Positions 30,201 to 44,650 of a stretch of DNA of 64,000 bases are shown here, one piece after another. The position numbers and the translations under genes were made by a program. The notes below the pieces were generated by a model. It had not been told where the DNA came from. It was given only the letters and a program-made list of their open reading frames with translations, and did not search any database. Origin of the DNA: Atherix ibis (taxonomy: Eukaryota > Arthropoda > Insecta > Diptera > Athericidae); NCBI GenBank assembly GCA_958298945.1, contig CATQJD010000005.1, positions 558,001 through 622,000 of the forward strand, in the 5' to 3' direction. Position 1 is the first letter of the stretch, and every line of letters starts with the position of its first letter.

Positions 30201-31980
30201 TGAAGTAGTATGTTTAACAGGAATATGAAGTAGTATGTTTAAGAGGAATATGAAGTAGTATGTTTAAGAGGAATATTAAGTAGTATGGTTAAGAGGAATA
30301 TGAAGTAGTATGTTTAAGAGGAATATGAAGTAGTATGTTAAAGAGGAATATGAAGTAGTATGTTTAAGAGGAATATGAAGTAGTATGTTTAAGAGGAATA
30401 TGAAGTAGTATGTTAAAGAGGAATATGAAGTTCTATGCTTAAGAGGAATACGAAGTAGTATATTTAAGAGGAATGTGAAGTAGTATATTTAAGAGGAATA
30501 TGAAGTAGTATGTTTAAGAGGAATATGAAGTAGTATGCTTAAGAGGAATATGAAGTAGTATATTTAAGAGGAATATGAAGTAGTATATTTAAGAGGAATA
30601 TGAAGTATTATGTTTAAGAGGAATATGAAATAATACGTTTAATAGGAATATGCAGTAGTATATTTAAGAGGAATATGAAGTAGTATATTTAAGAGGAATA
30701 TGAAGTAGTATGTTTAAGAGGAATATGAAGTAGTATGTTTAAGAGGAATATGAAGTAGTATGTTTAAGAGGAATATGAAGTAGTATGTTTCAGAGGAATA
30801 TGGAGTAGTATATTTAAGAGGAATATGAAGTAGAATATTTAAGAGGAATAAGAAGTAGTATGTTTAAGAGGAATATGAAGTAGTATGTTTAAGAGGAATA
30901 TGCAGTAGTATATTTAAGAGGAATATCAAGTAGTATGTTAGAGAGGAATATAAAGTAGTAAATTTAAGAGGAATATGAAGTAGTATGTTTAAGAGGAATA
31001 TGAAGTAGTATGCTTAAGAGGAATATGAAGTAGTATATTTAAGAGGAATATGAAGTAGTATGTTTAAGAGGAATATGAAGTAGTATATTTAAGATGAAAA
31101 TGAAGTAGTATATTTAAGAGGAATATGAAGTAGTATGTTTAAGAGGCATAAGAAATACTATATTTAAGAGGAATATGAAGTAGTATATTGAAGAGGAATA
31201 TGAAGAAGTATATTTAAGAGGAATATGAAGTAGTATGTTTAAGAGGAATATGAAGTAGTATGTTTAAGAGGAATATGAAGTAGTATGTTTAAGAGGAATA
31301 TGAAGTAGTATGTTTAAGAGGAATATGAAGTAGTTTGTTTAAGAGGAATATGAAGTAGTATGTTTAAGAGGAATATGAAGTAGTATGTTTAAGAGGAATA
31401 TGAAGTAGTATGTTTAAGAGGAATATGAAGTAGTATGTTTAAGAGTAATTAGAAGTAGTATGTTTAAGAGGAATATGAAGTAATATGTTTAAGAGGAATA
31501 TGAAGTAGTATATTTGAGAGGAATATGAAGTAATATATTTAAGAGGAATATGAAGTAGTATGTTTAGAGGAATATGAAGTTCTCTGCTTAAGAGGAATAC
31601 GAAGTAGTATATTTAAGAGGAATATGAAGTAGTATATTTAAGAGGAATATGAAGTAGTATGTTTAAGAGAAATATGAAGTAGTATGTTTAAGAGGAATAT
31701 GCAGTAGTATATTTAAGAGGAATATGAAGTAGTATATTTAAGAGGAAAATGAAGTTGTATGTTTAAGAGGAATATGAAGCAGTATGTTTAAGAGGAATAT
31801 GAAGTAGTATGTTTAAGAGGAATATGAAATAGTATATTTAAGAGGAACATGAAGTAGTATATCCAAGAAGAATATGAAGTAGTATGTTTAAGAGGAATAT
31901 GAAGTAGTATGCTTAAGAGGAATATGAAGTAGTATATTTAAGAGGAATATGAAGTAGTATATTTAAGAGGAATATGAAGT
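21297..31980. repeat. 6.6-6.9-kb higher-order repeat, two copies
   Basis: Copy 1 begins near 21297 and copy 2 near 28207. The offset starts at 6,910 (GAATGAGTATGATTCAG at 21761 and 28671; ATTGTGAAGTAG at 22231 and 29141). It falls to 6,810 after a four-monomer loss in copy 2 near 29165 (ATATACTCG at 22642 and 29452). It becomes 6,811 because copy 1 lacks one base near 22662, and then 6,636 after a seven-monomer loss in copy 2 near 31500 (TTCTCTGCTTAAG at 24944 and 31580). Most length changes are whole numbers of monomers. Confidence 0.75.
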
Positions 31981-34900
31981 AGTATGTTTAAGAGGAATAT
32001 GATGTAGTATGTTTAAGAGAAATATGAAGTAGTATGTTTAAGAGGAATATGAAGTAGTATATTTAAGAGGAATTAGAAGTAGTATATCTAAGAGGAATAT
32101 GAAGTAGTATGTTTAAGAGGAATATGATGTAGTATGTTTAAGAGAAATATGAAGTAGTATGTTTAAGAGGAATATGAAGTAGTATATTTAAGAGGAATAT
32201 GAAGTAGTATATTTAAGAGGAATATGAAGTAGTATATTTGAGAGGAATATGAAGTAATATATTTAAGAGGAATATGAAGTAGTATGTTTAGAGGAATATG
32301 AAGTTCTCTGCTTAAGAGGAATACGAAGTAGTATATTTAAGAGGAATATGAAGTAGTATATTTAAGAGGAATATGAAGTAGTATGTTTAAGAGAAATATG
32401 AAGTAGTATGTTTAAGAGGAATATGCAGTAGTATATTTAAGAGGAATATGAAGTAGTATATTTAAGAGGAAAATGAAGTTGTATGTTTAAGAGGAATATG
32501 AAGCAGTATGTTTAAGAGGAATATGAAGTAGTATGTTTAAGAGGAATATGAAATAGTATATTTAAGAGGAACATGAAGTAGTATATCCAAGAAGAATATG
32601 AAGTAGTATGTTTAAGAGGAATATGAAGTAGTATGCTTAAGAGGAATATGAAGTAGTATGATTCAGAGGAATATGAAGTAGTATATTTAAGAGGAATATG
32701 AAGTAGAATATTTAAGAGGAATAAGAAGTAGTATGTTTAAGAGGAATATGAAGTAGTATGTTTAAGAGGAATATGCAGTAGTATATTTAAGAGGAATATG
32801 AAGTAGTATGTTAGGGAGGAATATGAATGAGTATGTTTAAGAGTAAAATAAAGTAGTATATTTAAGAGGAATATGAAGTAGTATGTTTAAGAGGAATATG
32901 AAGTAGTATGCTTAAGAGGAATATGAAGTAGTATATTTAAGAGGAATATGAAGTAGTATATTTAAGTGGAACATGAAGTAGTATGTTTAAGAGGAATGTG
33001 AAGTAGTAAGTTTAAGAGGAATGTGAAGTAGTATATTTAAGAATAATATAAAAAAGTATATTCAAGAGGAATATGAAGTAGTATGTTTAAGAGGAATATG
33101 AAGTAGTATATTTAAGATGAAAATGAAGTAGTATATTTAAGAGGAATATGAAGTAGTATGTTTAAGAGGCATATGAAATACTATATTTAAGAGGAATATG
33201 AAGTAGTATATTTAAGAGGAATATGAAGTATTATGTTTAAGAGGAATATGAAGTAGTATGTTTATGAGGAAAATGAAGTAGTATGTTTAAGAGGAATATG
33301 AAGTAGTATGTTTAAGAGGAATATGAAGTATTATGTTTAAGAGGAATATGAAGTAGTATGTTTAAGAGGAATATGAAGTAGTATGTTTAAGAGGAATATG
33401 AAGTAGTATGTTTAAGAGGACTATGAAGTAGTATATTTAAGAGGAATATGAAGTAGTATGTTTAAGAGGAATATGAAGTAGTATGTTTAAGAGGAATATG
33501 AAGTAGTATGCTTAAGAGGAATATGAAGTAGTATGTTTCAGAGGAATATGAAGATGTATATTTAAGAGGAATATGAAGTAGAATATTTAAGAGGAATAAG
33601 AAGTAGTATGTTTAAGAGGAATATGGAGTAGTATGTTTAAGAGGAATATGCAGTAGTATATTTAAGAGGAATATGAAGTAGTATGTTAGAGAGGAATATA
33701 AAGTAGTAAATTTAAGAGGAATATGAAGTAGTTTGTTTAAGAGGAATATGAAGTAGTATGCTTAAGAGGAATATGAAGTAGTATATTTAAGAGGAATATG
33801 AAGTAGTATATTTAAGTGGCATATGAAGTAGTATGTTTAAGAGGAATGTGAAGTAGTAAGTTTAAGAGGAATGTGAAGTAGTATATTTAAGAGGAATATG
33901 AAGAAGTATATTCAAGAGGAATATGAAGTAGTATGTTTAAGAGGAATATGAAGTAGTATATTTAAGATGAAAATGAAGTAGTATATTTAAGAGGAATATG
34001 AAGTAGTATGTTTAAGAGGCATATGAAATACTATATTTAAGAGGAATATGAAGTAGTATATTTAAGAGGAATATGAAGTAGTATATTTAAGAGGAATATG
34101 AAGTAGTATGTTTAAGAGGAATATGAAGTAGTATGTTTAAGAGGAATATGAAGTAGTATGTTTAAGAGGAATATGAAGTAGTATGTTTAAGAGGAATATG
34201 AAGTAGTATGTTTAAGAGGAATATGAAGTAGTATGTTTAAGAGGAATATGAAGTAGTATGTTCGAGAGGAATATGAAGTAGTATGTTTAAGAGGAATATG
34301 AAGTAGTATGTTTAAGAGAAATATGAAGTAGTATGTTTAAGAGGAATATAAAGTAGTATATTTAAGAGGAATATGAAGTAGTATATTTAAGAGGAATATG
34401 AAGTAGTATATTTGAGAGGAATATGAAGTAATATGTTTAAGAGGAATATGAAGTAGTATGTTTAAGAGGAATATGAAGTTGTATGTTTAAGAGGAATATG
34501 AAGTAGTATGTTTAAGAGGAATATGAAGAAGTATATTTAAGAGGAATATGAAGAAGTATGTTTAAGAGGAATATGAAGTAGTATGCTTAAGAGGAATATG
34601 AAATAGTATATTTAAGAGGAATATGAAGTAGTATATTTAAGAGGAATATGAAGTAGTATGTTTAAGAGGAATATGAAGTAGTATGTTTAATAGGAATATG
34701 CAGTAGTATATTTGAGAGGAATATGAAGTAGTATATTTAAGAGGAATATGAAGTAGTATGTTTAAGAGGAATATGAAGTAGTATGATTAAAAGGAATATG
34801 AAGTAGTATGTTTAAGAGGAATATGAAGTAGTATGTTTAAGAGGAATATGAAGTAGTATGTTTAAGAGGAATATGAAGTAGTATGTTTAAGAGGAATATG

Positions 34901-35510
34901 AAGTAGTATGTTTAAGAGGAAAATGAAGTAGTATGTTTAAGAGGAATGTGAAGTAGTATGATAAAAAGGAATATGAAGTAGCATGTTTAAGAGGAATATG
35001 AAGTAGTATGTTTAAGAAGAATATGAAGTATTATGTTTGAGAGTAATAAGAAGTAGTATTTTTAAGAGGAATATGAAGTAATATGTTTAAGAGAAATATG
35101 AAGTAGTATGCTTAAGAGGAATTAGAAGTAGTATATCTAAGAGGAATATGAAGTAGTATGTTTAAGAGGAATATGAAGTAGTATGTTTAAGAGAAATATG
35201 AAGTAGTATGTTTAAGAGGAATATGAAGTCGTATATTTAAGAGGAATATGAAGTAGTATGTTTAAGAGGCATAAGAAATACTATATTTAAGAGGAATATG
35301 AAGTAGTATATTGAAGAGGAATATGAAGAAGTATATTTAAGAGGAATATGAAGTAGTATATTTAAGAGGAATATGAAGTAGTATGTTTAAGAGGAATATG
35401 AAGTAGTATGTTTAAGAGGAATATGAAGTAGTATGTTTAAGAGGAATATGAAGTAGTTTGTTTAAGAGGAATATGAAGTAGTATGTTTAAGAGGAATATG
35501 AAGTAGTATG
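24711..35510. repeat. 7.3-kb higher-order repeat, overlapping the previous unit
   Basis: The monomer order of about 24711-28230 recurs at about 32071-35510. The offset is 7,360 at AATTAGAAGTAG (24711 and 32071), TTCTCTGCTTAAG (24944 and 32304) and TTTATGAGGAAAATG (25901 and 33261). It drops to 7,279 at TGCTTAAG (26231 and 33510), TTCGAGAGG (26982 and 34261) and ATTGAAGAGG (28031 and 35310). The 81-bp difference is loss of the segment bearing ATATACTCG. The overlap with the 6.6-6.9-kb unit also creates a local 724-bp duplication (TTCTCTGCTTAAG at 31580 and 32304). Confidence 0.75.
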
Positions 35511-38500
35511 TTTAAGAGTAATTAGAAGTAGTATGTTTAAGAGGAATATGAAGTAATATGTTTAAGAGGAATATGAAGTAGTATGCTTAAGAGGAATTAG
35601 AAGTAGTATATCTAAGAGGAATATGAAGTAGTATGTTTAAGAGGAATATGATGTAGTATGTTTAAGAGAAATATGAAGTAGTATGTTTAAGAGGAATATG
35701 AAGTAGTATATTTAAGAGGAATATGAAGTAGTATATTTAAGAGGAATATGAAGTAGTATATTTGAGAGGAATATGAAGTAATATATTTAAGAGGAATATG
35801 AAGTAGTATGTTTAGAGGAATATGAAGTTCTCTGCTTAAGAGGAATATGAAGTAGTATATTTAAGAGGAATATGAAGTAGTATGTTTAAGAGGAATATGA
35901 AGTAGTATGTTTAATAGGAATATGCAGTAGTATATTTGAGAGGAATATGAAGTAGTATATTTAAGAGGAATATGAAGTAGTATGTTTAAGAGGAATATGA
36001 AGTAGTATGATTAAAAGGAATATGAAGTAGTATGTTTAAGAGGAATATGAAGTAGTATGTTTAAGAGGAATATGAAGTAGTATGTTTAAGAAGAATATGA
36101 AGTAGTATGTTTAAGAGGAATATGAAGTAGTATGTTTAAGAGGAAAATGAAGTAGTATGTTTGAGAGGAATGTGAAGTAGTATGATTAAAAGGAATATGA
36201 AGTAGCATGTTTAAGAAGAATATGAAGTAGTATGTTTAAGAAGAATATGAAGTATTATGTTTGAGAGTAATAAGAAGTAGTATTTTTAAGAGGAATATGA
36301 AGTAATATGTTTAAGAGGAATATGAAGTAGTATGCTTAAGAGGAATTAGAAGTAGTATATCTAAGAGGAATATGAAGTAGTATGTTTAAGAGGAATATGA
36401 AGTAGTATGTTTAAGAGAAATATGAAGTAGTATGTTTAAGAGGAATATGAAGTAGTATATTTAAGAGGAATATGAAGTAGTATGTTTAAGAGGCATAAGA
36501 AATACTATATTTAAGAGGAATATGAAGTAGTATATTGAAGAGGAATATGAAGAAGTATATTTAAGAGGAATATGAAGTAGTATGTTTAAGAGGAATATGA
36601 AGTAGTATGTTTAAGAGGAATATGAAGTAGTATGTTTAAGAGGAATATGAAGTAGTATGTTTAAGAGGAATATGAAGTAGTTTGTTTAAGAGGAATATGA
36701 AGTAGTATGTTTAAGAGGAATATGAAGTAGTATGTTTAAGAGGAATATGAAGTAGTATGTTTAAGAGGAATATGAAGTAGTATGTTTAAGAGTTATTAGA
36801 AGTAGTATGTTTAAGAGGAATATGAAGTAATATGTTTAAGAGGAATATGAAGTAGTATGCTTAAGAGGAATTAGAAGTAGTATATCTAAGAGGAATATGA
36901 AGTAGTATGTTTAAGAGGAATATGATGTAGTATGTTTAAGAGAAATATGAAGTAGTATGTTTAAGAGGAATATGAAGTAGTATATTTAAGAGGAATATGA
37001 AGTAGTATATTTAAGAGGAATATGAAGTAGTATATTTGAGAGGAATATGAAGTAATATATTTAAGAGGAATATGAAGTAGTATGTTTAGAGGAATATGAA
37101 GTTCTCTGCTTAAGAGGAATACGAAGTAGTATATTTAAGAGGAATATGAAGTAGTATATTTAAGAGGAATATGAAGTAGTATGTTTAAGAGAAATATGAA
37201 GTAGTATGTTTAAGAGGAATATGCAGTAGTATATTTAAGAGGAATATGAAGTAGTATATTTAAGAGGAAAATGAAGTTGTATGTTTAAGAGGAATATGAA
37301 GCAGTATGTTTAAGAGGAATATGAAGTAGTATGTTTAAGAGGAATATGAAATAGTATATTTAAGAGGAACATGAAGTAGTATATCCAAGAAGAATATGAA
37401 GTAGTATGTTAAAGAGGAATATGAAGTAGTATGTTTAAGAGGAATATGCAGTAGTATATTTAAGAGGAATATGAAGTAGTATGTTAGAGAGGAATATGAA
37501 TGAGTATGTTTAAGAGTAAAATAAAGTAGTATATTTAAGAGGAATATGAAGTAGTATGTTTAAGAGGAATATGAAGTAGTATGCTTAAGAGGAATATGAA
37601 GTAGTATATTTAAGAGGAATATGAAGTAGTATATTTAAGTGGAACATGAAGTAGTATGTTTAAGAGGAATGTGAAGTAGTAAGTTTAAGAGGAATGTGAA
37701 GTAGTATATTTAAGAGTAATATAAAGTAGTATATTCAAGAGGAATATGAAGTAGTATATTTAAGAGGAATATGAAGTAGTATATTTAAGATGAAAATGAA
37801 GTAGTATATTTAAGAGGAATATGAAGTAGTATGTTTAAGAGGCATATGAAATACTATATTTAAGAGGAACATGAAGTAGTATATCCAAGAAGAATATGAA
37901 GTAGTATGTTAAAGAGGAATATGAAGTAGTATGTTTAAGAGGAATATGCAGTAGTATATTTAAGAGGAATATGAAGTAGTATGTTAGAGAGGAATATGAA
38001 TGAGTATGTTTAAGAGTAAAATAAAGTAGTATATTTAAGAGGAATATGAAGTAGTATGTTTAAGAGGAATATGAAGTAGTATGCTTAAGAGGAATATGAA
38101 GTAGTATATTTAAGAGGAATATGAAGTAGTATATTTAAGTGGAACATGAAGTAGTATGTTTAAGAGGAATGTGAAGTAGTAAGTTTAAGAGGAATGTGAA
38201 GTAGTATATTTAAGAGGAATATGAAGTAGTATATTTAAGAGGAATATGAAGTAGTATATTTAAGAGGAATATGAAGTATTATGTTTAAGAGGAATATGAA
38301 GTAGTATGTTTATGAGGAAAATGAAGTAGTATGTTTAAGAGGAATATGAAATAGTATGTTTAAGAGGAATATGAAGTATTATGTTTAAGAGGAATATGAA
38401 GTAGTATGTTTAAGAGGAATATGAAGTAGTATGTTTAAGAGGAATATGAAGTAGTATGTTTAAGAGGACTATGAAGTAGTATATTTAAGAGGAATATGAA

Positions 38501-41500
38501 GTAGTATGTTTAAGATTAATATGGAGTAATATACTCGTATTTAAGAGGAATACGAAGTAGTATATTTAAGAGGAATATGAAATAGTATATTTAAGAGGAA
38601 TATGAAGTAGTATGTTTAAGAGGAATATGAAGTAGTATGCTTAAGAGGAATATGAAGTAGTATGTTTCAGAGCAATATGAAGATGTATATTTAAGAGGAA
38701 TATGAAGTAGAATATTTAAGAGGAATAAGAAGTAGTATGTTTAAGAGGAATATGGAGTAGTATGTTTAAGAGGAATATGCAGTAGTATATTTAAGAGGAA
38801 TATGAAGTAGTATGTTAGAGAGGAATATAAAGTAGTAAATTTAAGAGGAATATGAAGTAGTATGTTTAAGAGGAATATGAAGTAGTATGCTTAAGTGGAA
38901 TATGAAGTAGTATATTTAAGAGGAATATGAAGTAGTATATTTAAGTGGCATATGAAGTAGTATGTTTAAGAGGAATGTGAAGTAGTAAGTTTAAGAGGAA
39001 TGTGAAGTAGTATATTTAAGAGGAATATGAAGAAGTATATTCAAGAGGAATATGAAGTAGTATGTTTAAGAGGAATATGAAGTAGTATATTTAAGATGAA
39101 AATGAAGTAGTATATTTAAGAGGAATATGAAGTAGTATGTTTAAGAGGCATATGAAATACTATATTTAAGAGGAATATGAAGTAGTATATTTAAGAGGAA
39201 TATGAAGTAGTATATTTAAGAGGAATATGAAGTAGTATGTTTAAGAGGAATATGAAGTAGTATGTTTAAGAGGAATATGAAGTAGTATGTTTAAGAGGAA
39301 TATGAAGTAGTATGTTTAAGAGGAATATGAAGTAGTATGTTTAAGAGGAATATGAAGTAGTATGTTTAAGAGGAATATGAAGTAGTATGTTCGAGAGGAA
39401 TATGAAGTAGTATGTTTAAGAGGAATATGAAGTAGTATGTTTAAGAGAAATATGAAGTAGTATGTTTAAGAGGAATATAAAGTAGTATATTTAAGAGGAA
39501 TATGAAGTAGTATATTTAAGAGGAATATGAAGTAGTATATTTGAGAGGAATATGAAGTAATATGTTTAAGAGGAATATGAAGTAGTATGTTTAAGAGGAA
39601 TATGAAGTTGTATGTTTAAGAGGAATATGAAGTAGTATGTTTAAGAGGAATATGAAGAAGTATATTTAAGAGGAATATGAAGAAGTATGTTTAAGAGGAA
39701 TATGAAGTAGTATGCTTAAGAGGAATATGAAGTAGTATATTTAAGAGGAATATGAAGTAGTATATTTAAGAGGAATATGAAGTAGTATGTTTAAGAGGAA
39801 TATGAAGTAGTATGTTTAATAGGAATATGCAGTAGTATATTTGAGAGGAATATGAAGTAGTATATTTAAGAGGAATATGAAGTAGTATGTTTAAGAGGAA
39901 TATGAAGTAGTATGATTAAAAGGAATATGAAGTAGTATGTTTAAGAGGAATATGAAGTAGTATGTTTAAGAGGAATATGAAGTAGTATGTTTAAGAGGAA
40001 TATGAAGTTGTATGTTTAAGAGGAATATGAAGTAGTATGTTTAAGAGGAAAATGAAGTAGTATGTTTAAGAGGAATGTGAAGTAGTATGATTAAAAGGAA
40101 TATGAAGTAGCATGTTTAAGAGGAATATGAAGTAGTATGTTTAAGAAGAATATGAAGTATTATGTTTGAGAGTAATAAGAAGTAGTATTTTTAAGAGGAA
40201 TATGAAGTAATATGTTTAAGAGGAATATGAAGTAGTATGCTTAAGAGGAATTAGAAGTAGTATATCTAAGAGGAATATGAAGTAGTATGTTTAAGAGGAA
40301 TATGAAGTAGTATGTTTAAGAGAAATATGAAGTAGTATGTTTAAGAGGAATATGAAGTAGTATATTTAAGAGGAATATGAAGTTGTATATTTAAGAGGAA
40401 TATGAAGTAGTATATTTGAGAGGAATATGAAGTAATATGTTTAAGAGGAATATGAAGTAGTATGTTTAAGAGGAATATGAAGTAGTATGTTTAAGAGGAA
40501 TATGAAGTAGTATGTTTAAGAGGAATATGAAGAAGTATGTTTAAGAGGAATATGAAGAAGTATGTTTAAGAGGAATATGAAGTAGTATGCTTAAGAGGAA
40601 TATGAAGTAGTATATTTATGAGGAATATGAAGTAGTATATTTAAGAGGAATATGTAGTAGTATATTTAAGAGGAATATGAAGTAGTATATTTAAGAGGAA
40701 TATGAAGTTGTATATTTAAAAGGTATATGAAGTAGTATGTTCAAGAGGAATTTGCAGTATTATGTTTAAGAGGAATATGATGTAGTATGTTTAAGAGGAA
40801 TGTGAAGTAGTATGTTTAAGAGGAATATGAAGAGTAGTATGTTTGAGAGGAATATGAAGTAGTATGTTTAAGAGGAATATGAAGTAGTATATTGAAGAGC
40901 AATATGAAGTAGTATGTTTAAGAGGAATATGGAGTAGTATGTTTAAGAGGAATATGAAGTAGTATATTTAAGAGGAATATGAAGTAGTTTGTTTAAGAGG
41001 AATATGAAGTAGTATATTTAAGAGGAATATGAAGTAGTATATTTAAGAGGAATATGAAGTAGTATGTTTAAGAGGAATATGAAGTAGTATATTTAAGAGG
41101 AATATGAAGTATTATATTTAAGAGGAATATGAAGTAGTATGTTTAAGAGGAATATGAAGTAGTATATTTAAGAGGAATATGATGTAGTATGTTTAAGAGG
41201 AATGTGAAGTAGTATGTTTAAGAGGAATATGAAGAGTAGTATGTTTGAGAGGAATATGAAGTAGTATGTTTAAGAGGAATATGAAGTAGTATATTCAAGA
41301 GGAATATGAAATAGTATATTTAAGAGGAATATGTAGTAGTATATTTAAGAGGAATATGAAGTAGTATATTTAAGAGGAATATGAAGTTGTATATTTAAAA
41401 GGTATATGAAGTAGTATGTTCAAGAGGAATTTGCAGTATTATGTTTAAGAGGAATATGAAGTAGTATGTTTAAGAGGAATATGAAGTAGTATGCTTAAGA

Positions 41501-44500
41501 GGAATATGAAGTAGAGTATTTAAGAAGAATATGAAGTAGTATATTTAAGAGGAATATGAAGTAGTTTGTTTAAGAGGAATATGAAGTAGTATATTTAAGA
41601 GGAATATAAAGTAGTATATTTAAGAGGAATATGAAGTAGAGTATTTAAGAAGAATATGAAGTAGTATATTTAAGAGGAATATGAAGTAGTTTGTTTAAGA
41701 GGAATATGAAGTAGTATATTTAAGAGGAATATGAAGTAGTATATTTAAGAGGAATATGAAGTAGTATGTTTAAGAGGAATATGAAGTAGTATATTTAAGA
41801 GGAATATGAAGTATTATATTTAAGAGGAATATGAAGTAGTATGTTTAAGAGGAATATGAAGTAGTATATTTAAGAGGAATATGATGTAGTATGTTTAAGA
41901 GGAATGTGAAGTAGTATGTTTAAGAGGAATATGAAGAGTAGTATGTTTGAGAGGAATATGAAGTAGTATGTTTAAGAGGAATATGAAGTAGTATATTGAA
42001 GAGCAATATGAAGTAGTATGTTTAAGAGGAATATGGAGTAGTATGTTTAAGAGGAATATGAAGTAGTATATTTAAGAGGAATATGAAGTAGTATGCTTAA
42101 GAGGAATATGAAGTAGAGTATTTAAGAAGAATATGAAGTAGTATGCTTAAGAGGAATATGAAGTAGTTTGTTTAAGAGGAATATGAAGTAGTATATTTAA
42201 GAGGAATATGAAGTAGTATATTTAAGAGGAATATGAAGTAGTATGTTTAAGAGGAATATGAAGTAGCATGTTTAAAAGGAATATGAAGTAGTATGTTTAA
42301 GAGGAATATGAAGTAGTATGTTTAAGAGGAATATGAAGTAGTATGTTTAAGAGGAATATGAAGTAGTATGCTTAAGAGGAATATGAAGTAGAGTATTTAA
42401 GAAGAATATGAAGTAGTATGCTTAAGAGGAATATGAAGTAGTTTGTTTAAGAGGAATATGAAGTAGTATGTTAAAGAGGAATATGAAGTAGTATGTTTAA
42501 GAAGAATATGAAGTAGTATGTGTAAGAGGAATATGAAGTAGTATGTTTAAGAGGAATATGAAGTTGTATGTTTAAGAGAAATATGAAGTAGTATGTTTAA
42601 GAGGAATATGAAGTAGTATATTTAAGACGAATATGAAGTAGTATGTTCGAGAGGAATATGAAGTAGTATGTTTAAGAGGAATATTAAGTAGTATGTTTAA
42701 GAGGAACATTAAGTAGTATTTTTAAGAGGAATATGAAGTAGTGTGTTTAAGAGGAATATGAAGTAGTATGTTTAAGAGGAATATGAAGTAGTATGTTTAA
42801 GAGGAATATGAAGTAGTATGTTAAAGAGGAATATGAAGTAGTATGTTTAAGAAGAATATGAAGTAGTATGTGTAAGAGGAATATGAAGTAGTATGTTTAA
42901 GAGGAATATGAAGTTGTATGTTTAAGAGAAATATGAAGTAGTATGTTTAAGAGGAATATGAAGTAGTATATTTAAGACGAATATGAAGTAGTATGTTCGA
43001 GAGGAATATGAAGTAGTATGTTTAAGAGGAATATGAAGTAGTATGTTTAAGAGAAATATGAAGTAGTATGTTTAAGAGGAATATAAAGTAGTATATTTAA
43101 GAGGAATATGAAGTAGTATATTTAAGAGGAATATGAAGTAGTATATTTAAGAGGAATATGAAGTAGTATGTTTAAGATACATATGAAATACTATATTTAA
43201 GAGGAATATGAAGTAGTATATTTAAGAGGAATATGAAGTAGTATATTTAAGAGGAATATGAAGTAGTATGTTTAAGAGGAATATGAAGTAGTATGTTTAA
43301 GAAGAATATGAAGTAGTATGTTTAAGAGGAATATGAAGTAGTATGTTTAAGAGGAATATGAAGTAGTATGTTTAAGAGGAATATGAAGTAGTATGTTTAA
43401 GAGGAATATGAAGTAGTATGTTCGAGAGGAATATGAAGTAGTATGTTTAAGAGGAATATGAAGTAGTATGTTTAAGAGAAATATGAAGTAGTATGTTTAA
43501 GAGGAATATAAAGTAGTATATTTAAGAGGAATATGAAGTAGTATATTTAAGAGGAATATGAAGTAGTATATTTGAGAGGAATATGAAGTAATATGTTTAA
43601 GAGGAATATGAAGTAGTATGTTTAAGAGGAATATGAAGTTGTATGTTTAAGAGGAATATGAAGTAGTATGTTTAAGAGGAATATGAAGAAGTATATTTAA
43701 GAGGAATATGAAGAAGTATGTTTAAGAGGAATATGAAGTAGTATGCTTAAGAGGAATATGAAGTAGTATATTTAAGAGGAATATGAAGTAGTATATTTAA
43801 GAGGAATATGAAGTAGTATGTTTAAGAGGAATATGAAGTAGTATGTTTAATAGGAATATGCAGTAGTATATTTTAGAGGAATATGAAGTAGTATATTTAA
43901 GAGGAATATGAAGTAGTATGTTTAAGAGGAATATGAAGTAGTATGATTAAAAGGAATATGAAGTAGTATGTTTAAGAGGAATATGAAGTAGTATGTTTAA
44001 GAGGAATATGAAGTAGTATGTTTAAGAGAAATATGAAGTAGTATGTTTAAGAGGAATATGAAGTAGTATGTTTAAGAGGAAAATGAAGTAGTATGTTTAA
44101 GAGGAATGTGAAGTAGTATGATTAAAAGGAATATGAAGTAGCATGTTTAAGAGGAATATGAAGTAGTATGTTTAAGAAGAATATGAAGTATTATGTTTGA
44201 GAGTAATAAGAAGTAGTATTTTTAAGAGGAATATGAAGTAATATGTTTAAGAGGAATATGAAGTAGTATGCTTAAGAGGAATTAGAAGTAGTATATCTAA
44301 GAGGAATATGAAGTAGTATGTTTAAGAGGAATATGAAGTAGTATGTTTAAGAGAAATATGAAGTAGTATGTTTAAGAGGAATATGAAGTAGTATATTTAA
44401 GAGGAATATGAAGTAGTATATTTAAGAGGAATATGAAGTAGTATATTTGAGAGGAATATGAAGTAATATGTTTAAGAGGAATATGAAGTAGTATGTTTAA

Positions 44501-44650
44501 GAGGAATATGAAGTAGTATGTTTAAGAGGAATATGAAGTAGTATGTTTAAGAGGAATATGAAGAAGTATGTTTAAGAGGAATATGAAGAAGTATGTTTAA
44601 GAGGAATATGAAGTAGTATGCTTAAGAGGAATATGAAGTAGTATATTTAT
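33510..44650. repeat. recurring TTCGAGAGG block, three copies
   Basis: A block marked by TTCGAGAGG appears at 34261, 39390 (offset 5,129) and 43421 (offset 4,031). GGCATATGAAATAC precedes it at 34018 and 39147 and appears as a degenerate form near 43180. Downstream, each copy shows TATATTTGAGAGG, a GAAGAAG monomer pair, TTTAATAGG, ATTAAAAGG (or ATAAAAAGG) and TTTGAGAGTAATAAG in the same order. Block edges are approximate. Further short TTCGAGAGG copies at about 42650 and 43000 suggest continued local rearrangement. Confidence 0.6.
37361..38215. repeat. 500-bp (20-monomer) local tandem duplication
   Basis: ATATCCAAGAAG at 37381 recurs at 37881, and the GGAATATGCAG monomer at 37441 recurs at 37941, followed by the same GAATGAGTATG and AGTAAAATAAAG variants. 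The offset is exactly 20 monomers. Agreement ends near 38215, where the first copy has AAGAGTAATATAAAG and the second has consensus. The event looks recent because the copies show no difference that I noticed. Confidence 0.75.
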
